Assembly (NCBI GenBank): GCA_900208305.1
Contig: OAPG01000003.1
Span: 558,001 to 622,000, forward strand
Direction of reading: 5' to 3'
Length of the DNA stretch: 64,000 nt
DNA from: Melanopsichium pennsylvanicum
Lineage: Eukaryota > Basidiomycota > Ustilaginomycetes > Ustilaginales
The notes below the pieces were generated by a model. The model saw nothing but the letters and a program-made list of their open reading frames with translations. It did not search any database and was not told the DNA's origin. The position numbers were made by a program, and so were the translations under genes. Shown in pieces: positions 18,914-28,867 of the stretch (its first letter is position 1; every line of letters starts with the position of its first letter).

Positions 18914-19459
18914 GGAACTTTGGGTAGGGTCATACAGTATTTCACCCACCACCTGCCCTTATCTGTGTTGCTCCATTTGTATATTGGAAGAGACAATAGT
19001 CGTAATCCGAGTGAATCCTATGCGTTGAGCCCTGTGTCTGATTCGTAAAGCTGAACATCGTGGTGCTAGATCCGTGGCGTTCGCCTTAGCGTTGACGGTT
19101 GCAGAAAGTATAAAGGGGCATGTGATGGGTAAAATAAGCTCTGATGCCAAAGAGCCGTGCACAGCTTTCGCCTGTGTCAAGCCTGAACGATGGGCGATCG
19201 GCCCACTTGTGGCACCAGGTGAGATTTCATTTTTGTGGTGGTGACGAAGGTGGGTGAATGCCACCAAATTAGAATGTGGGAGAGGCAAACGGCCCTCGAG
19301 CACCCTTGCAGTTTACAACATTTCTTGTAAACCACCAAAGCTCTGTAAAGCACACTCATGAATGTGGTGCAAAACATTGTGGTCGCTGTGTGTAGTCACA
19401 TATGAAGTTTCCACATCGTCCATCGCTGTTGTCGGTGGGGTCAGTCAAGTGACTTGCTT

Positions 19460-19490
19460 TGAAAACTAGCACCCCTGAAAACTAGCACCC
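19460..19490. repeat. Duplicated 15-base element in GH51 promoter
   Basis: TGAAAACTAGCACCC occurs at 19460-19474 and again at 19476-19490, spaced one and a half helical turns, roughly 220-250 bases upstream of the GH51 start codon. It is a candidate repeated factor-binding site. Confidence 0.6.
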
Positions 19491-19575
19491 ACGAGAAGGT
19501 ACCTAGCCTTGAGCTCTCTGCTGCTGTGACACTCTACGTAGTGGCGAGATGAGTCAAGGCAGACAGACAAAAAGG

Positions 19576-19583
19576 TATAAGAG
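19576..19583 (+). promoter_or_regulatory. TATA-like box of GH51 gene
   Basis: TATAAGAG about 130 bases before the ATG at 19707, followed by a C/T-rich stretch (19611-19665) of the kind that flanks fungal transcription starts. Confidence 0.4.
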
Positions 19584-19706
19584 AAGCGAAATGGAGCGAC
19601 CCATCGCTGCTCCAAGCTCATCACACTCTTCCCTCTCCTCCCTTTCCTCTCCATTCCCATTCTTTCAGATATCTTTCGAGAGGCCCAAAGAAATACTCAT
19701 AAGAAG

Positions 19707-22087
19707 ATGAAGCTTTTCTTCGCGGCTCTCGCCGCTGTGATGGCTGTGTCTGCCCACGGTAAGTATTTCTTCTCTCCTATCATCGCCAAAGTTTGTCGAC
19801 ACGAGACGACAACTGACACTCACTATTTCTCTACTTTCGTTGACTGCATCCAAAAACAGGCGCTTCTGTGCCTGTAGATCTCGCAGGATCGGGCACGCCT
19901 CACATCACTGAAGGCCCTGGTGTATCTGACAACCCTGGAGCCGCTAGATCTGCTCTCCGGGACCCACTATTCTATGGAGTTATTGGCGGTCCTACGGGTG
20001 GCAGCCATTTTGGCATCAAAGCCAAGGTGTTCGGTCCCCGCGACGGGGTTGACTTCAAAGTTCGCAGAGGACCTCAGACATCCGATGGGACCGGCGCCCC
20101 GCTCCGGAGTACTCAGGACGTTAAGCTTTCCACCAAGCCCAAAAAGGCCAAGTGCATCTACGATATGAACACATTCGTAGAGTCGAACCTCAACTATGGA
20201 ACCGATGGTGGGCTTTATGCCGAAATGATTCGCAATCGAGCCTTCCAATCCCCTTCCGACGGTGTTTTCGGAGTTGGAAAGAGCGATGCGATCGGATCTG
20301 GCTCCCTCACCGGCTGGCAGCCTGTTGGAGATTCAAAGTTAGAACTTACCAACGAGAATCCCATCTCTCCCGTGCTGATCAACAGTGCCAAGATCACTTG
20401 CGCCAAGAAGGAAAGTGAACGCTGTGGTATTAAAAATCTTGGCTTCTTCGGTCTTCCCATTGAAGCTAGTGAGGTGTACAATGCCAGCTTCTACATTCGT
20501 TCCGACACTCCCGCAAAGATCGATGTCCAATTTGGATTGTACAGCGTCGATATGACCACGTCTTATGCCTTTTTCACCGAAACAATTTCGGTGGGCAAAT
20601 CCTGGACGCCAGTCAATGGCGTTTTGAAAACAAGTAAATCGTCTCCCGACGTCAACAACGTTTTCTCAATCGCCACTTCGTCCAACATTGAATCGTTCCA
20701 GATTCAGTTCGCCTCTCTCTTCCCTAGAACTTGGCAAGGCACGGTGGTTAGGAAGGACGTTGCGGAAAAGATGCTCCAGTTTAAGCCGAAAGCAATTCGT
20801 TACCCAGGAGGAAGTGATTTGGTTGGACACACCATTGCTTCGCGTTTCCAGTGGAACAACACGATCGGTCCACTACTTGAACGTCCTGGCCGACTTGGCA
20901 ACTGGGCTGGATGGAATACTGAGGGATTGGGAGTTGTGGAAATGTACAACTTCATTCAGCACTTGGGTGCAAGACTGATCGTTGGTCTCTGGGCAGGTGT
21001 TGATGCGAATGGTAACTCGGTCAACTTGGACCAGTTGGAACCGTATGTTCAGCAACAGGTGGATTTCGTTCACTTTTTGCTCGACACCACAGGTCATTTT
21101 GCTGAGCTTCGAGTCAAGAGCGGTGGACCTAAGGCACCTTACGACGTTCAAGCCTTCCTCATTGGTAACGAAGGAGGACTCACGCCAGCCGTCGACTACC
21201 AAACCCGTTTCAACCTTATTACTAACCGTCTCAAAAAAGAGTTTGCCAACCACAAAGGATTCGATGAGATTGATCTCATCGCTTCTGCTCCGGTTACCGT
21301 ACCCACGGGCTACAAGTATCGAGTTGACCTTCTCAACCAAGCGATTTACGGCACACCTCAGGACTTTGTTGACAAGTATCACATATACGACGATGCTTCC
21401 AGGACCAATAACACCGTGTTCTATAACATGGAGTTTGCCACTATCAACTCGGGACTGGAACCAAGCGATAATATCTGGTTCGGTCCTGGTCGATTACATC
21501 ACAGCATCCTCAAAGGCTCCCTTGCTGAAAGTATCTTCATTCTTGGCATGGAGAACAACTGTGACATTGTCCGAGGTGCAGCCTATGCTCCCGAGTTGTC
21601 GAACGATAGCGATGATCGTGCATCCCAGTCCACTCCAGGCTTACTAGAGTTCGACACAACCAAGGTCGTCGGTAGTACCTCTTGGCTGGTGCAATCCCTC
21701 ATTAGCGCCAACCGCATCTCCCAAAGTCTCGCTATTCTCAACAGCAAGGAGCTGGAGGAAGCCAAGATCTACGCAAGCGCAGGATTGGATGAGGACGGCG
21801 ACATTGTGATCAAGCTCGTCAACTATAGTGAAAACCCCAAATCTTTGGTTATTGACGTCGGTAGACAATTGTCGACAGCTCCTGTTATCTGCAACCAAGT
21901 GGCGGGTAACGGTCCCCTTGACTCAAACACTTTGCAACAGCAACTCGTAGAGACAGCTAGTTGCAAGCCAACGCATTTGAATACCGGGATCGGGGCCGAT
22001 CTTAAGAAATGGAGCTTCACCGTTTTCAAGGCCAAACCCAGTGATGGTAGCCCGACCGGTCAAGAGCGCGCTGGATATTCACCTTGA
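19707..22087 (+). CDS. Secreted GH51 alpha-L-arabinofuranosidase
   Basis: Exon 1 (19707-19758) encodes only the signal peptide MKLFFAALAAVMAVSAH. A 101-base intron (19759-19859, GTAAGT...ACAG) precedes exon 2 (19860-22087), giving 759 residues. Family features are the DGGLYAEMIRNRAFQ segment near the N-terminus, a carbohydrate-binding-like beta domain, the TIM-barrel stretch with PGG and YRPxx-like elements, the acid/base Glu455 in IGNEGG and the nucleophile Glu542 in YNMEFA. GH51 enzymes release arabinose from arabinoxylan and arabinan, so this is probably a plant-cell-wall enzyme used in planta or on plant debris. The residues before DGGLYAE (MNTFVESNLNYG) differ from the usual LFFEDI-type block, as in some fungal members. 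Promoter elements suggest regulated expression. Confidence 0.9.
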
Positions 22088-22341
22088 ACTTCCCCCTACT
22101 GATTTCCTGAATCTGTTTCCTTTGTTAACACGCTTGTTTGTTCTACCTCTCGCTTTCATGTCCCCATCTTCATATCGTCACATTATTTCGTAATCTCAGC
22201 CCTTTGCGACTGAACATCAACTCATGTCAGACAAGAGTTCAAGCTGTGACTCAAATTGATCTCTTTGTGGCCTCTGCTGACAACCCAGCTACAATCTGTG
22301 TAATTTGAAAGTAAGCAAAACACCACAGCTAAAGGTCTACA

Positions 22342-24216
22342 TCAATCGCTATCCTCCAACTCCTCCTCCTCCTGTCTGGGCCCACCCAACCCATAAGTCT
22401 TTCTACCTTGCTGCTGCCTTTCGCTTTGCGCTACTGTCTGCGCTCTCGAGCTTCTCCTCTTGTCCGCAAACGTAGCTACTGGCGCTGGGGATGATGGCTC
22501 TGCGTCAGCTACTTCTGTGATACTCATATCCAGACCTAACTCGAGCTCCGCCGCAAAATCCTCCAAATCATCCTCGTCTTCATCTTCGCCCTCGTCCTCA
22601 CCAGCAACTGCGCTTTGAGGCTGTGTGGAGGCAAATGCTAGGTCCGATGTACGTCCCGAAGATGTTGGAGAGGGGGCATTTGAGATTGGGCTAGGGGCAA
22701 TTCCAAGAGCAGGCGAGGTGGTTGGAGTTATTCCAACGCCAGTCTGATGCAACCCTAGCCCGATAGAGGCAGTTTTGACAGTAGCAACTGCTGGTATCGT
22801 ATGCTCTGCAAGAGGCGAAAGCGAGTCGTTGGACGATGTGGCCGAGAAATCAACCAAAGGGTCCGGGGTGTGAGCTTTAGGTGAATTTATCTTGGCTCCC
22901 ATCTCGCCGCGCTTTAGACATGAGACGGGCGACAGCGCTCGATCGGCCGTCGTCGTCTGCTCCAACACTGCCGGGGAAGCTGAAGCCCCAGGCTCGTCGC
23001 GATCGCTAGCATCTTCCATTTCCATTTCAAACTCCCTTTCCAATTCGCGCTCCAGCTCCAGAGCTAGGTTATCTTCTTCCGCCTCCTCTTCTTCTGTTGT
23101 CCGCTTAGATACCTTTCCCTTCGCTGCACCGGCTTCGGAAGTCGCGCTGGGGGTGCACTTTCGCTGTAATGGGTTGGTGGTGACACCTTCTGTATGTGCT
23201 TGGCTTGATCGTCTGCGACTGCGACGTAATGGTGCGCCTCCAGCAGGCTCGAGGGATGGAGCCGCTTCTTGAGCCGATTGGAGCGAAGTTCGGTGTGAAA
23301 GCGCTTTTGTTTCTTTCGATTCGGGCTCTGCAGCGCGGGCATTCAGATCTTTGGTTGTGTCACCACATTTAGTGCGAGAGCTAGCGGCAGTGTTTGCGGA
23401 GGGAGGTGGATCAGAGATCACGGGAGGGGCATCATCGAATTCTTCCATATCCACCGCGATGCTACGTCGTGAGGAGCGGCGAACTGGAGGATGGATTGTT
23501 CTGACCGTTGTGGTAGGTTTGCTGCGCAGTTTCAATCCGCCTGAGCCTGGGTTGCTGGTTGAAACGGTGAGATTGGTGGACGTTCTGCTCGCTTCCTCCG
23601 ACTCATACTTTGTGCTCACTGAGGTTCGAGCCTCACGGCGCCGATTTTGGGATCCAGAGCCCGAAGCAATGGACCGAGCCACGAACGCGTCATCAATAGA
23701 ACGCTTCCTCGACTTGATCGCATCGCTTGCCCAGACATCCTGACTAGCTCCGCTAAGCATCGTCTTTCCCCGCTCATACTTGAACGAGAAAGTCGAGGCA
23801 AGCCTTTCGAGCTTATATACCTTTTGAACTTCATCCCAGATAAGCACCAGGTCGTAGCTCTTTGCTGTTGTTTGCGGTCCTGTAAAGACATGTGCTCCTT
23901 TCTGCTTCTTTGCGGCTTCGTTGTGACCATCACTCGAGGATTGGATATGTGGGTCCTGGGGCTCATTGGATTCCAGCTCGAGCTGCCATTCTGCCCCAGC
24001 GCTACGCGAAGTAGATGGCTGAAATAGAGCGCCGCGGCTGGATGAGTGAGTGGACTCGGGCTTGAAGTTGAAGTTGAGGGCAAAGTAGCTAGGTAATGGT
24101 CGTGATGAATCGTTGACCTCTGGGCTTTTTCCAACTTCCGATACTGATTGGAAGAGGGCAGAGGCTGACGGATTGACGTCTACATTGCAAAAACGGCGAT
24201 CTTTTTTCCTACTCAT
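22342..24216 (-). CDS. ELL-associated factor (EAF) type transcription elongation protein
   Basis: The 624-residue protein begins with an EAF-like N-terminal domain (about residues 30-155): a YFALNFNFKPES beta segment, then VFTGPQTTAKSYDLVLIWDEVQKVYKLERL, which matches the VF-G-x-x-x-x-x-x-D-x-VLI-D-x-x-x-x-x-x-LEKL pattern of EAF proteins. The rest is disordered, Ser- and charge-rich. It includes a Glu-rich helix (about 375-402) and a strongly acidic C-terminal segment (EDEGEDEDEDDLEDFAAELE), as in the transactivation region of EAF proteins. EAF partners ELL to stimulate RNA polymerase II elongation in the nucleus. The domain call is by pattern recognition. The gene converges with GH51 (254 bases) and diverges from SPC1 (438 bases). 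Confidence 0.75.
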   Translation of the reverse strand: MSRKKDRRFCNVDVNPSASALFQSVSEVGKSPEVNDSSRPLPSYFALNFNFKPESTHSSSRGALFQPSTSRSAGAEWQLELESNEPQDPHIQSSSDGHNEAAKKQKGAHVFTGPQTTAKSYDLVLIWDEVQKVYKLERLASTFSFKYERGKTMLSGASQDVWASDAIKSRKRSIDDAFVARSIASGSGSQNRRREARTSVSTKYESEEASRTSTNLTVSTSNPGSGGLKLRSKPTTTVRTIHPPVRRSSRRSIAVDMEEFDDAPPVISDPPPSANTAASSRTKCGDTTKDLNARAAEPESKETKALSHRTSLQSAQEAAPSLEPAGGAPLRRSRRRSSQAHTEGVTTNPLQRKCTPSATSEAGAAKGKVSKRTTEEEEAEEDNLALELERELEREFEMEMEDASDRDEPGASASPAVLEQTTTADRALSPVSCLKRGEMGAKINSPKAHTPDPLVDFSATSSNDSLSPLAEHTIPAVATVKTASIGLGLHQTGVGITPTTSPALGIAPSPISNAPSPTSSGRTSDLAFASTQPQSAVAGEDEGEDEDEDDLEDFAAELELGLDMSITEVADAEPSSPAPVATFADKRRSSRAQTVAQSERQQQGRKTYGLGGPRQEEEELEDSD

Positions 24217-24654
24217 ACCTATCTCGTGGTATGGGTCATGTTTTGGTCATGAGCAAGTCTGTGTACGAAAGATAGTTGGTATTAATGACAGAAGAAGGAG
24301 TTTATTGATAGTAGAATTCAGGGTCCAGCTGCAAGGGTTGACCTGTGCGCCTGCACTCTTCAAGGAGATCCGTTTCGGTCTAACAAATTTTAAATGTGAT
24401 GCGCCCGCCAAAGTTTGACGTGGAACTCATTTCAGGGTCCACGCACCTTCAGTTGATCGTCTTTCAGGTCACACTAACACACGAGACTTGATCTTCAATC
24501 ACCTGCCACAGCTCGATCTTCACTTGCATTCCTGACAAGCATCACAGCATCAATCTCTCGATTCGAAATTAATAGCAATTGCTCAAACACATCAACATCA
24601 ATATCGACTTCAATCCTTCCAGATTCAACAATCAAGAACGACGACTTAGCGAAT
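24217..24654. promoter_or_regulatory. Divergent promoter EAF-like / SPC1
   Basis: A 438-base region between two outward-facing genes. The SPC1-proximal 180 bases are C/A-rich and G-poor, like a fungal 5' leader. No gene seen. Confidence 0.5.
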
Positions 24655-25172
24655 ATGGACACAATTCAACGTTGGATCGATGGAAAGATTGTACGTATCC
24701 TCATCAAATAGCTCTTTCTTTTCAGCTCCATTCTCTACCTTCTTAAGCTCTTTACAACCCTTAAGCAACTTTACTAATCCCATCACCGCTAACTTTTCTG
24801 TCTGCACATTCTTTTCTCTCACTCTCTCTATATGTTTTCCGATTCGAATAGGACTTTCAAGGACAACGATTGGCAGATAGATTGATGCAGGAAGGTCTTG
24901 TTGCTGGTGCTGCTGTTGGCTTTTTGCTTGGTTATCTTACACAAAATATGCAATTGTGCATGCTCACTTTCGGCGCTTCCATATTTATCGTCGCTTTGCT
25001 TACCATCCCTGCTTGGCCTTTTTACAACAAGTACAAGGTCGAATGGCTTCCCAACACCACATCCTCACCTACCCAGGGTGTAACATCAAATACAACACAT
25101 GCTGATAAGCCCGTTGCAGCAGCAAAGAAAAGCAAAAATGTGAAAACTAGCATCACTACCAAAGTCTCCTAA
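24655..25172 (+). CDS. SPC1: Signal peptidase complex subunit SPC1
   Basis: Exon 1 (24655-24690, MDTIQRWIDGKI) is joined to exon 2 (24852-25172) across a 161-base intron (GTACGT donor, ATAG acceptor, phase 0), giving 118 residues. After the junction the protein reads DFQGQRLADRLMQEGLVAGAAVGFLLGYLTQN and then a second helix ending LLTIPAWPFYNKYKVEWLP. The DFxGQxLA start, two closely spaced membrane helices and the PWPxY...WLP end are diagnostic of SPC1/SPCS1. It is a non-catalytic membrane subunit of the ER signal peptidase complex. The C-terminus is a short Lys/Thr-rich cytosolic tail. The first exon is too short to be seen as an open frame on its own. Confidence 0.92.
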
Positions 25173-25330
25173 CACCACACAATGCACCATTCATCACGAC
25201 AGACCATGTATAAGCCAATCTTAATCTATACACGGCCGCATTCGAGTCGGCGTCCAAGTGCACAGCACAGCCATAATTGCATCGAATCAGCGTCTCGGAC
25301 AAGGTGATGAAAGAAATAGCATCGGATTCT

Positions 25331-28300
25331 TCAAGTTGTTTTGTGCGCAGGTGAGCCATTCCCATTTCGATTTCCGATCTGCTGCTGGGATTGACTTTGC
25401 TTCCCACTCGGACTGGCCGAGGAGGACGTAGTCTCAGGCAGCATCGACAGAAAGTCCAATAGAGTCGAAGCATCGGTTTGACCCTCACTTCCTCCTTTCG
25501 TCGCTGGCGTTGTATATGCGCCATGCACCGAACCACTTGCCGTGCCCGTGACATCCGACGTGGTGTAGTTCGAGTGGAATGGTTCTGCAGAGTAATTTGA
25601 AGGCGAAGCAGACGAGGTGCCAAAGAGCATTCCACCCACTCCAGCTGCAGCAAAAGGGTTTCCATCAGACACAGAGGAAGAGAAAGCGCCAAGCGAGTCT
25701 GCACCGCCTTCGTAGGGTTGGAGGAGCCAATTGTGAAATCCGAATGCCGTCGCACTCCGCTCTGCCGCATTTGGCTCTTCTGCAGAGTTAGAACCACTGC
25801 TCGAGGTGTCCTTCTGAGTCATACCACTGATGTCGAATGCAGAGCTATTACCATTGCTGGTATTGGAGGCAGTGGTATGGAGTTGGAAAGGATCGCAGCT
25901 GCCGCCGCCCGTGTAACCCGCGCATTTTGTGGCAAAGTGCAACCCTGAAGGAGTGAGATTTGATGAATACGTGCCTGCAGTTTGCAAAGTATAAGCTCTT
26001 GGGGAATCCATCGCTGCTTGTTGAAGCGCAGCCAGGCCCGAATTCTGCATTACGCCCGCGTTACTATGGACGCTGCTTTGTGTGGTCCTTTCGCTGAGCG
26101 TAGGCACCAAGCTGCTTTCCGGACGGCCAAATCGTGCGGTCCGCGGCGGTGCAGCAACGAGGATGGTCGAGCCTGGCGGAGGGGCTGCATGAAGTGTGTT
26201 GAGGGATGACCATGTGGAATCTGAGAGCCAAGTGGGATGCTGTGATTGTGCGGCATGGTGCAACATTCGCATACTGCTGTGCTCGGGTGGGATTGGGGTT
26301 TGTTTGTTGTGTGCTGCTGGAGCGGTACTGCGAATGAAGTCATCGACACTGGCCACGTCCAAGTCGTCACCTCCAGCTGAGGTTCCGCCTCGAGTAGATC
26401 CCGAAGGGTCGAGTACAGTCCTGAGCACGGCACTGGCAGCAGCATCGAAGGTATCGCGGATCTTTGTTCCATACCCATCGTCTCTCGAAGTCAATGCCTC
26501 TAACGTAGAGGCACAACTCTGAACATTGAATACAACCTCAACCACCGGGCTGGGACACTGACAGCCTGTCCTGGTCAGCTTCTCCAACGCATTTAGATGC
26601 GTGAGTCCCGAGATGAAAAGGTGGTGTGTGGCAAGCCAAGGAAAGTTGATGATGGAGCTTCTATGCATACTCTTGTAGATCTTCATCGCTCGTCCCGACG
26701 CCATGAAGGCTTGTTGCAGACCATGCGAGTCGGGACGTGGGTTGTTGGGGGATGGTCGGAAGAGGAGCGAGATTGTCAGGTTGTGGGTCAAGTCGATCCA
26801 TTCGCGAGTGATGAATGGCGTCGCAGTGGAGCTGGCACCGTCACCTTCAGACTTTCCAATGGTTGGAGGTATGAGTCTGATTTGATCGTACTGCGTTCGC
26901 CATTCGACCAGCTTCTCCATCATTCGCGTTTGCCACTCAACATTCGGCGTTGGAGGACCCACCTCCATCACGAGTGCGAGTGAAGGTCGCGTCGACGTGG
27001 TCTGAGACTGACTGACGCCATCACTGTCAAGTGAGTAGTCTCTCGGGTTGACACTGTGCAGACGGCAGAGGATTTCAGATTGAATGCGTCTGAGATTGAT
27101 GAGCGAACGGAAAATCTGCTTTTGCGCGTCGACACGTGCGTTGCCCTGACTCGAAGAGCTGTGGTCACGATCTGGACGCAGTAGATCGGTATCAGGGAGC
27201 AAAGTTGGAAGTTGGACGTGGATCCATGCATCCGATAGGCCTGGAGGTCGAGCAAGCGCCACCGCCAGGCTTCGATCAAGGCAATAGGCTGTCCAGAAGA
27301 GGCGTCGTCGCAGGTCGATGATCTCTTGTGTAAGAGGTGCATCGGATGCAGAATCGTACTCGCGATCGACATGCAAGTTCAATTCGGTCACAAGACGAAT
27401 GGCAGCACCAGAGAGCTCCCATACGCTGCCTGCGGTCGGAACGAGGAGCGCATACTGCAACTGTAGCAGTATCGCGCGGAGTTTGTCAATGTCTCCAAAA
27501 CGGAACAGCACGGGGAACAGGCCCTGCGCTTCAGCCCAATATTGATGCCCAAGACGGCGCAACTCGGGGCTGAAGTTGTGAGAACGCCCTAGGGATCCCA
27601 ATGCGATTGCCAGTGCCATCAGCACGACGTACCTATGCTTGGACAATGTCATGCGGTCTACGTTCGGCGACGACGGGAGGGGTGGTGGAGGCATGATATC
27701 AAACGGCCTCGCTGACATTGCTGCTAAACGCGATCGCTCGTCATCTTGGTAGACCACCGATGCCATCTCCCACATGCGTGCCTCGATGAAAACGGGCAGT
27801 GCCGTGTTCATGTATGTCAGATAGCGGGCGATGAGTCGATCAAAAAATGACCTGTCGTACGCAGATATCGTGCCAAAACGTCCTGATCTAGATCGAGACT
27901 TGAAGGGAAATGATGTCGCTGCATTTTTGAAGTACGATGCGCTGGCAAAGTAGGAGCCTGCTTCATCTCGATGCTTGGACGCATTGGATGAAGACGGACG
28001 TTTGTATCGTTGAGGCGATTTTGTACGGTCTCTATGGTGCCTAGTGAGGGCGGTCAATGCCGATGCTTCGTCATTATCGAGGGTTTGTGTGGTTGACCTG
28101 CTTAGTGTTGGCTGATGGTGACGCTGCGCAGATCCTGTCAAATCTGAAGACAGGCTTTCGAGGATTGTGCTTGTCTGCTGGATGAAATCGTTCGGCGAGG
28201 GATCCGCGGGTGCTACCGAGGACGATGAACTTTCAGATGAAGAAGATTCTTCGTCGCTGCCAACACTCTCTACACCGTCGTTGAGGCTCGGTTGCCAATC

Positions 28301-28867
28301 CCGGCCTCGTTTTGCGCGCTTCGCTGGCGGCCTTTGTGCATATAAGATTCGCCTTCCGCTAGCGCTGGGACTGTCGCTGATATCACCTTCTCGAGAGGCT
28401 GAATGGTTATCAGCGCCGGACGATGTGAGGGCGAGTCTTCTTTCGAGGTCCTTGACCTTTTGTTGCAATTCGTAGACAAGGCCGCGCGATACATTGGGCA
28501 CCTTGTCGCGACCAAAACATTCGCGTCCTGACTTTTGACAAGGAGTGCAAGCTGGCAGCAGAGCATCGCACTTGACCTTACGAGTTCTACAAGCCTCACA
28601 GGCAGGTAAACGGGACTCCCTCTCCTTGTCTTTCGATGTGCTCCTCTCTCGATCTTGCTTCTTGTCGACTATCTGCTTGACTGAAGTTTCGAGAGAGGAC
28701 CTTGATGGCCCAGCAGTGGCAGAAAAAGCATTCAAGTTCGAGCCAGAAGCTCGTGAAGTGCTGTTCGTCGTTTGTTTGGCTGTATTACTCGCTGTAGCAT
28801 CGGTTGAGAAAGACGGTAAGTCGTCATGACCCGGGAGGCGCATTGGTGCGAGGCCTCCTGTTGACAT
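25331..28867 (-). CDS. Zn2Cys6 fungal transcription factor
   Basis: The 1178-residue protein has a complete binuclear zinc cluster with Cys at 90, 93, 100, 107, 110 and 117 (spacing 2-6-6-2-6), RTRKVKC basic loop included. A heptad-like linker (VYELQQKVKDLERRLAL) for dimerisation follows. A long central region from about residue 340 matches the fungal_trans regulatory domain (LRRLGHQYWAEAQGL; AIRLVTELNLHVDRE; RRRLFWTAYCLDRSLAVALARPPGLSD). The last 300 residues are Ser/Ala/Gly-rich and probably an activation region. Target genes cannot be read from sequence; such clusters bind CGG half-sites. There is no intron. Its 3' end converges with SPC1 (158 bases). Confidence 0.93.
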   Translation of the reverse strand: MSTGGLAPMRLPGHDDLPSFSTDATASNTAKQTTNSTSRASGSNLNAFSATAGPSRSSLETSVKQIVDKKQDRERSTSKDKERESRLPACEACRTRKVKCDALLPACTPCQKSGRECFGRDKVPNVSRGLVYELQQKVKDLERRLALTSSGADNHSASREGDISDSPSASGRRILYAQRPPAKRAKRGRDWQPSLNDGVESVGSDEESSSSESSSSSVAPADPSPNDFIQQTSTILESLSSDLTGSAQRHHQPTLSRSTTQTLDNDEASALTALTRHHRDRTKSPQRYKRPSSSNASKHRDEAGSYFASASYFKNAATSFPFKSRSRSGRFGTISAYDRSFFDRLIARYLTYMNTALPVFIEARMWEMASVVYQDDERSRLAAMSARPFDIMPPPPLPSSPNVDRMTLSKHRYVVLMALAIALGSLGRSHNFSPELRRLGHQYWAEAQGLFPVLFRFGDIDKLRAILLQLQYALLVPTAGSVWELSGAAIRLVTELNLHVDREYDSASDAPLTQEIIDLRRRLFWTAYCLDRSLAVALARPPGLSDAWIHVQLPTLLPDTDLLRPDRDHSSSSQGNARVDAQKQIFRSLINLRRIQSEILCRLHSVNPRDYSLDSDGVSQSQTTSTRPSLALVMEVGPPTPNVEWQTRMMEKLVEWRTQYDQIRLIPPTIGKSEGDGASSTATPFITREWIDLTHNLTISLLFRPSPNNPRPDSHGLQQAFMASGRAMKIYKSMHRSSIINFPWLATHHLFISGLTHLNALEKLTRTGCQCPSPVVEVVFNVQSCASTLEALTSRDDGYGTKIRDTFDAAASAVLRTVLDPSGSTRGGTSAGGDDLDVASVDDFIRSTAPAAHNKQTPIPPEHSSMRMLHHAAQSQHPTWLSDSTWSSLNTLHAAPPPGSTILVAAPPRTARFGRPESSLVPTLSERTTQSSVHSNAGVMQNSGLAALQQAAMDSPRAYTLQTAGTYSSNLTPSGLHFATKCAGYTGGGSCDPFQLHTTASNTSNGNSSAFDISGMTQKDTSSSGSNSAEEPNAAERSATAFGFHNWLLQPYEGGADSLGAFSSSVSDGNPFAAAGVGGMLFGTSSASPSNYSAEPFHSNYTTSDVTGTASGSVHGAYTTPATKGGSEGQTDASTLLDFLSMLPETTSSSASPSGKQSQSQQQIGNRNGNGSPAHKTT

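Larger units (their letters stand above)
18914..19706 (+). promoter_or_regulatory. Upstream region of the GH51 gene
   Basis: It contains the 16-bp duplication at 19460-19490, a GTGGGG element at 19435-19440 that fits the SYGGRG consensus of Mig1/CreA-type glucose repressors, and a TATA-like TATAAGAG at 19576 (about 130 bases before the ATG). No gene seen. Confidence 0.45.

Noticed and set aside
18914..22087. Reductase and GH51 as a metabolic gene cluster
   Set aside because: Their functions are unrelated by family, 793 bases of regulatory sequence separate them, and no transporter, regulator or tailoring enzyme lies between or beside them.
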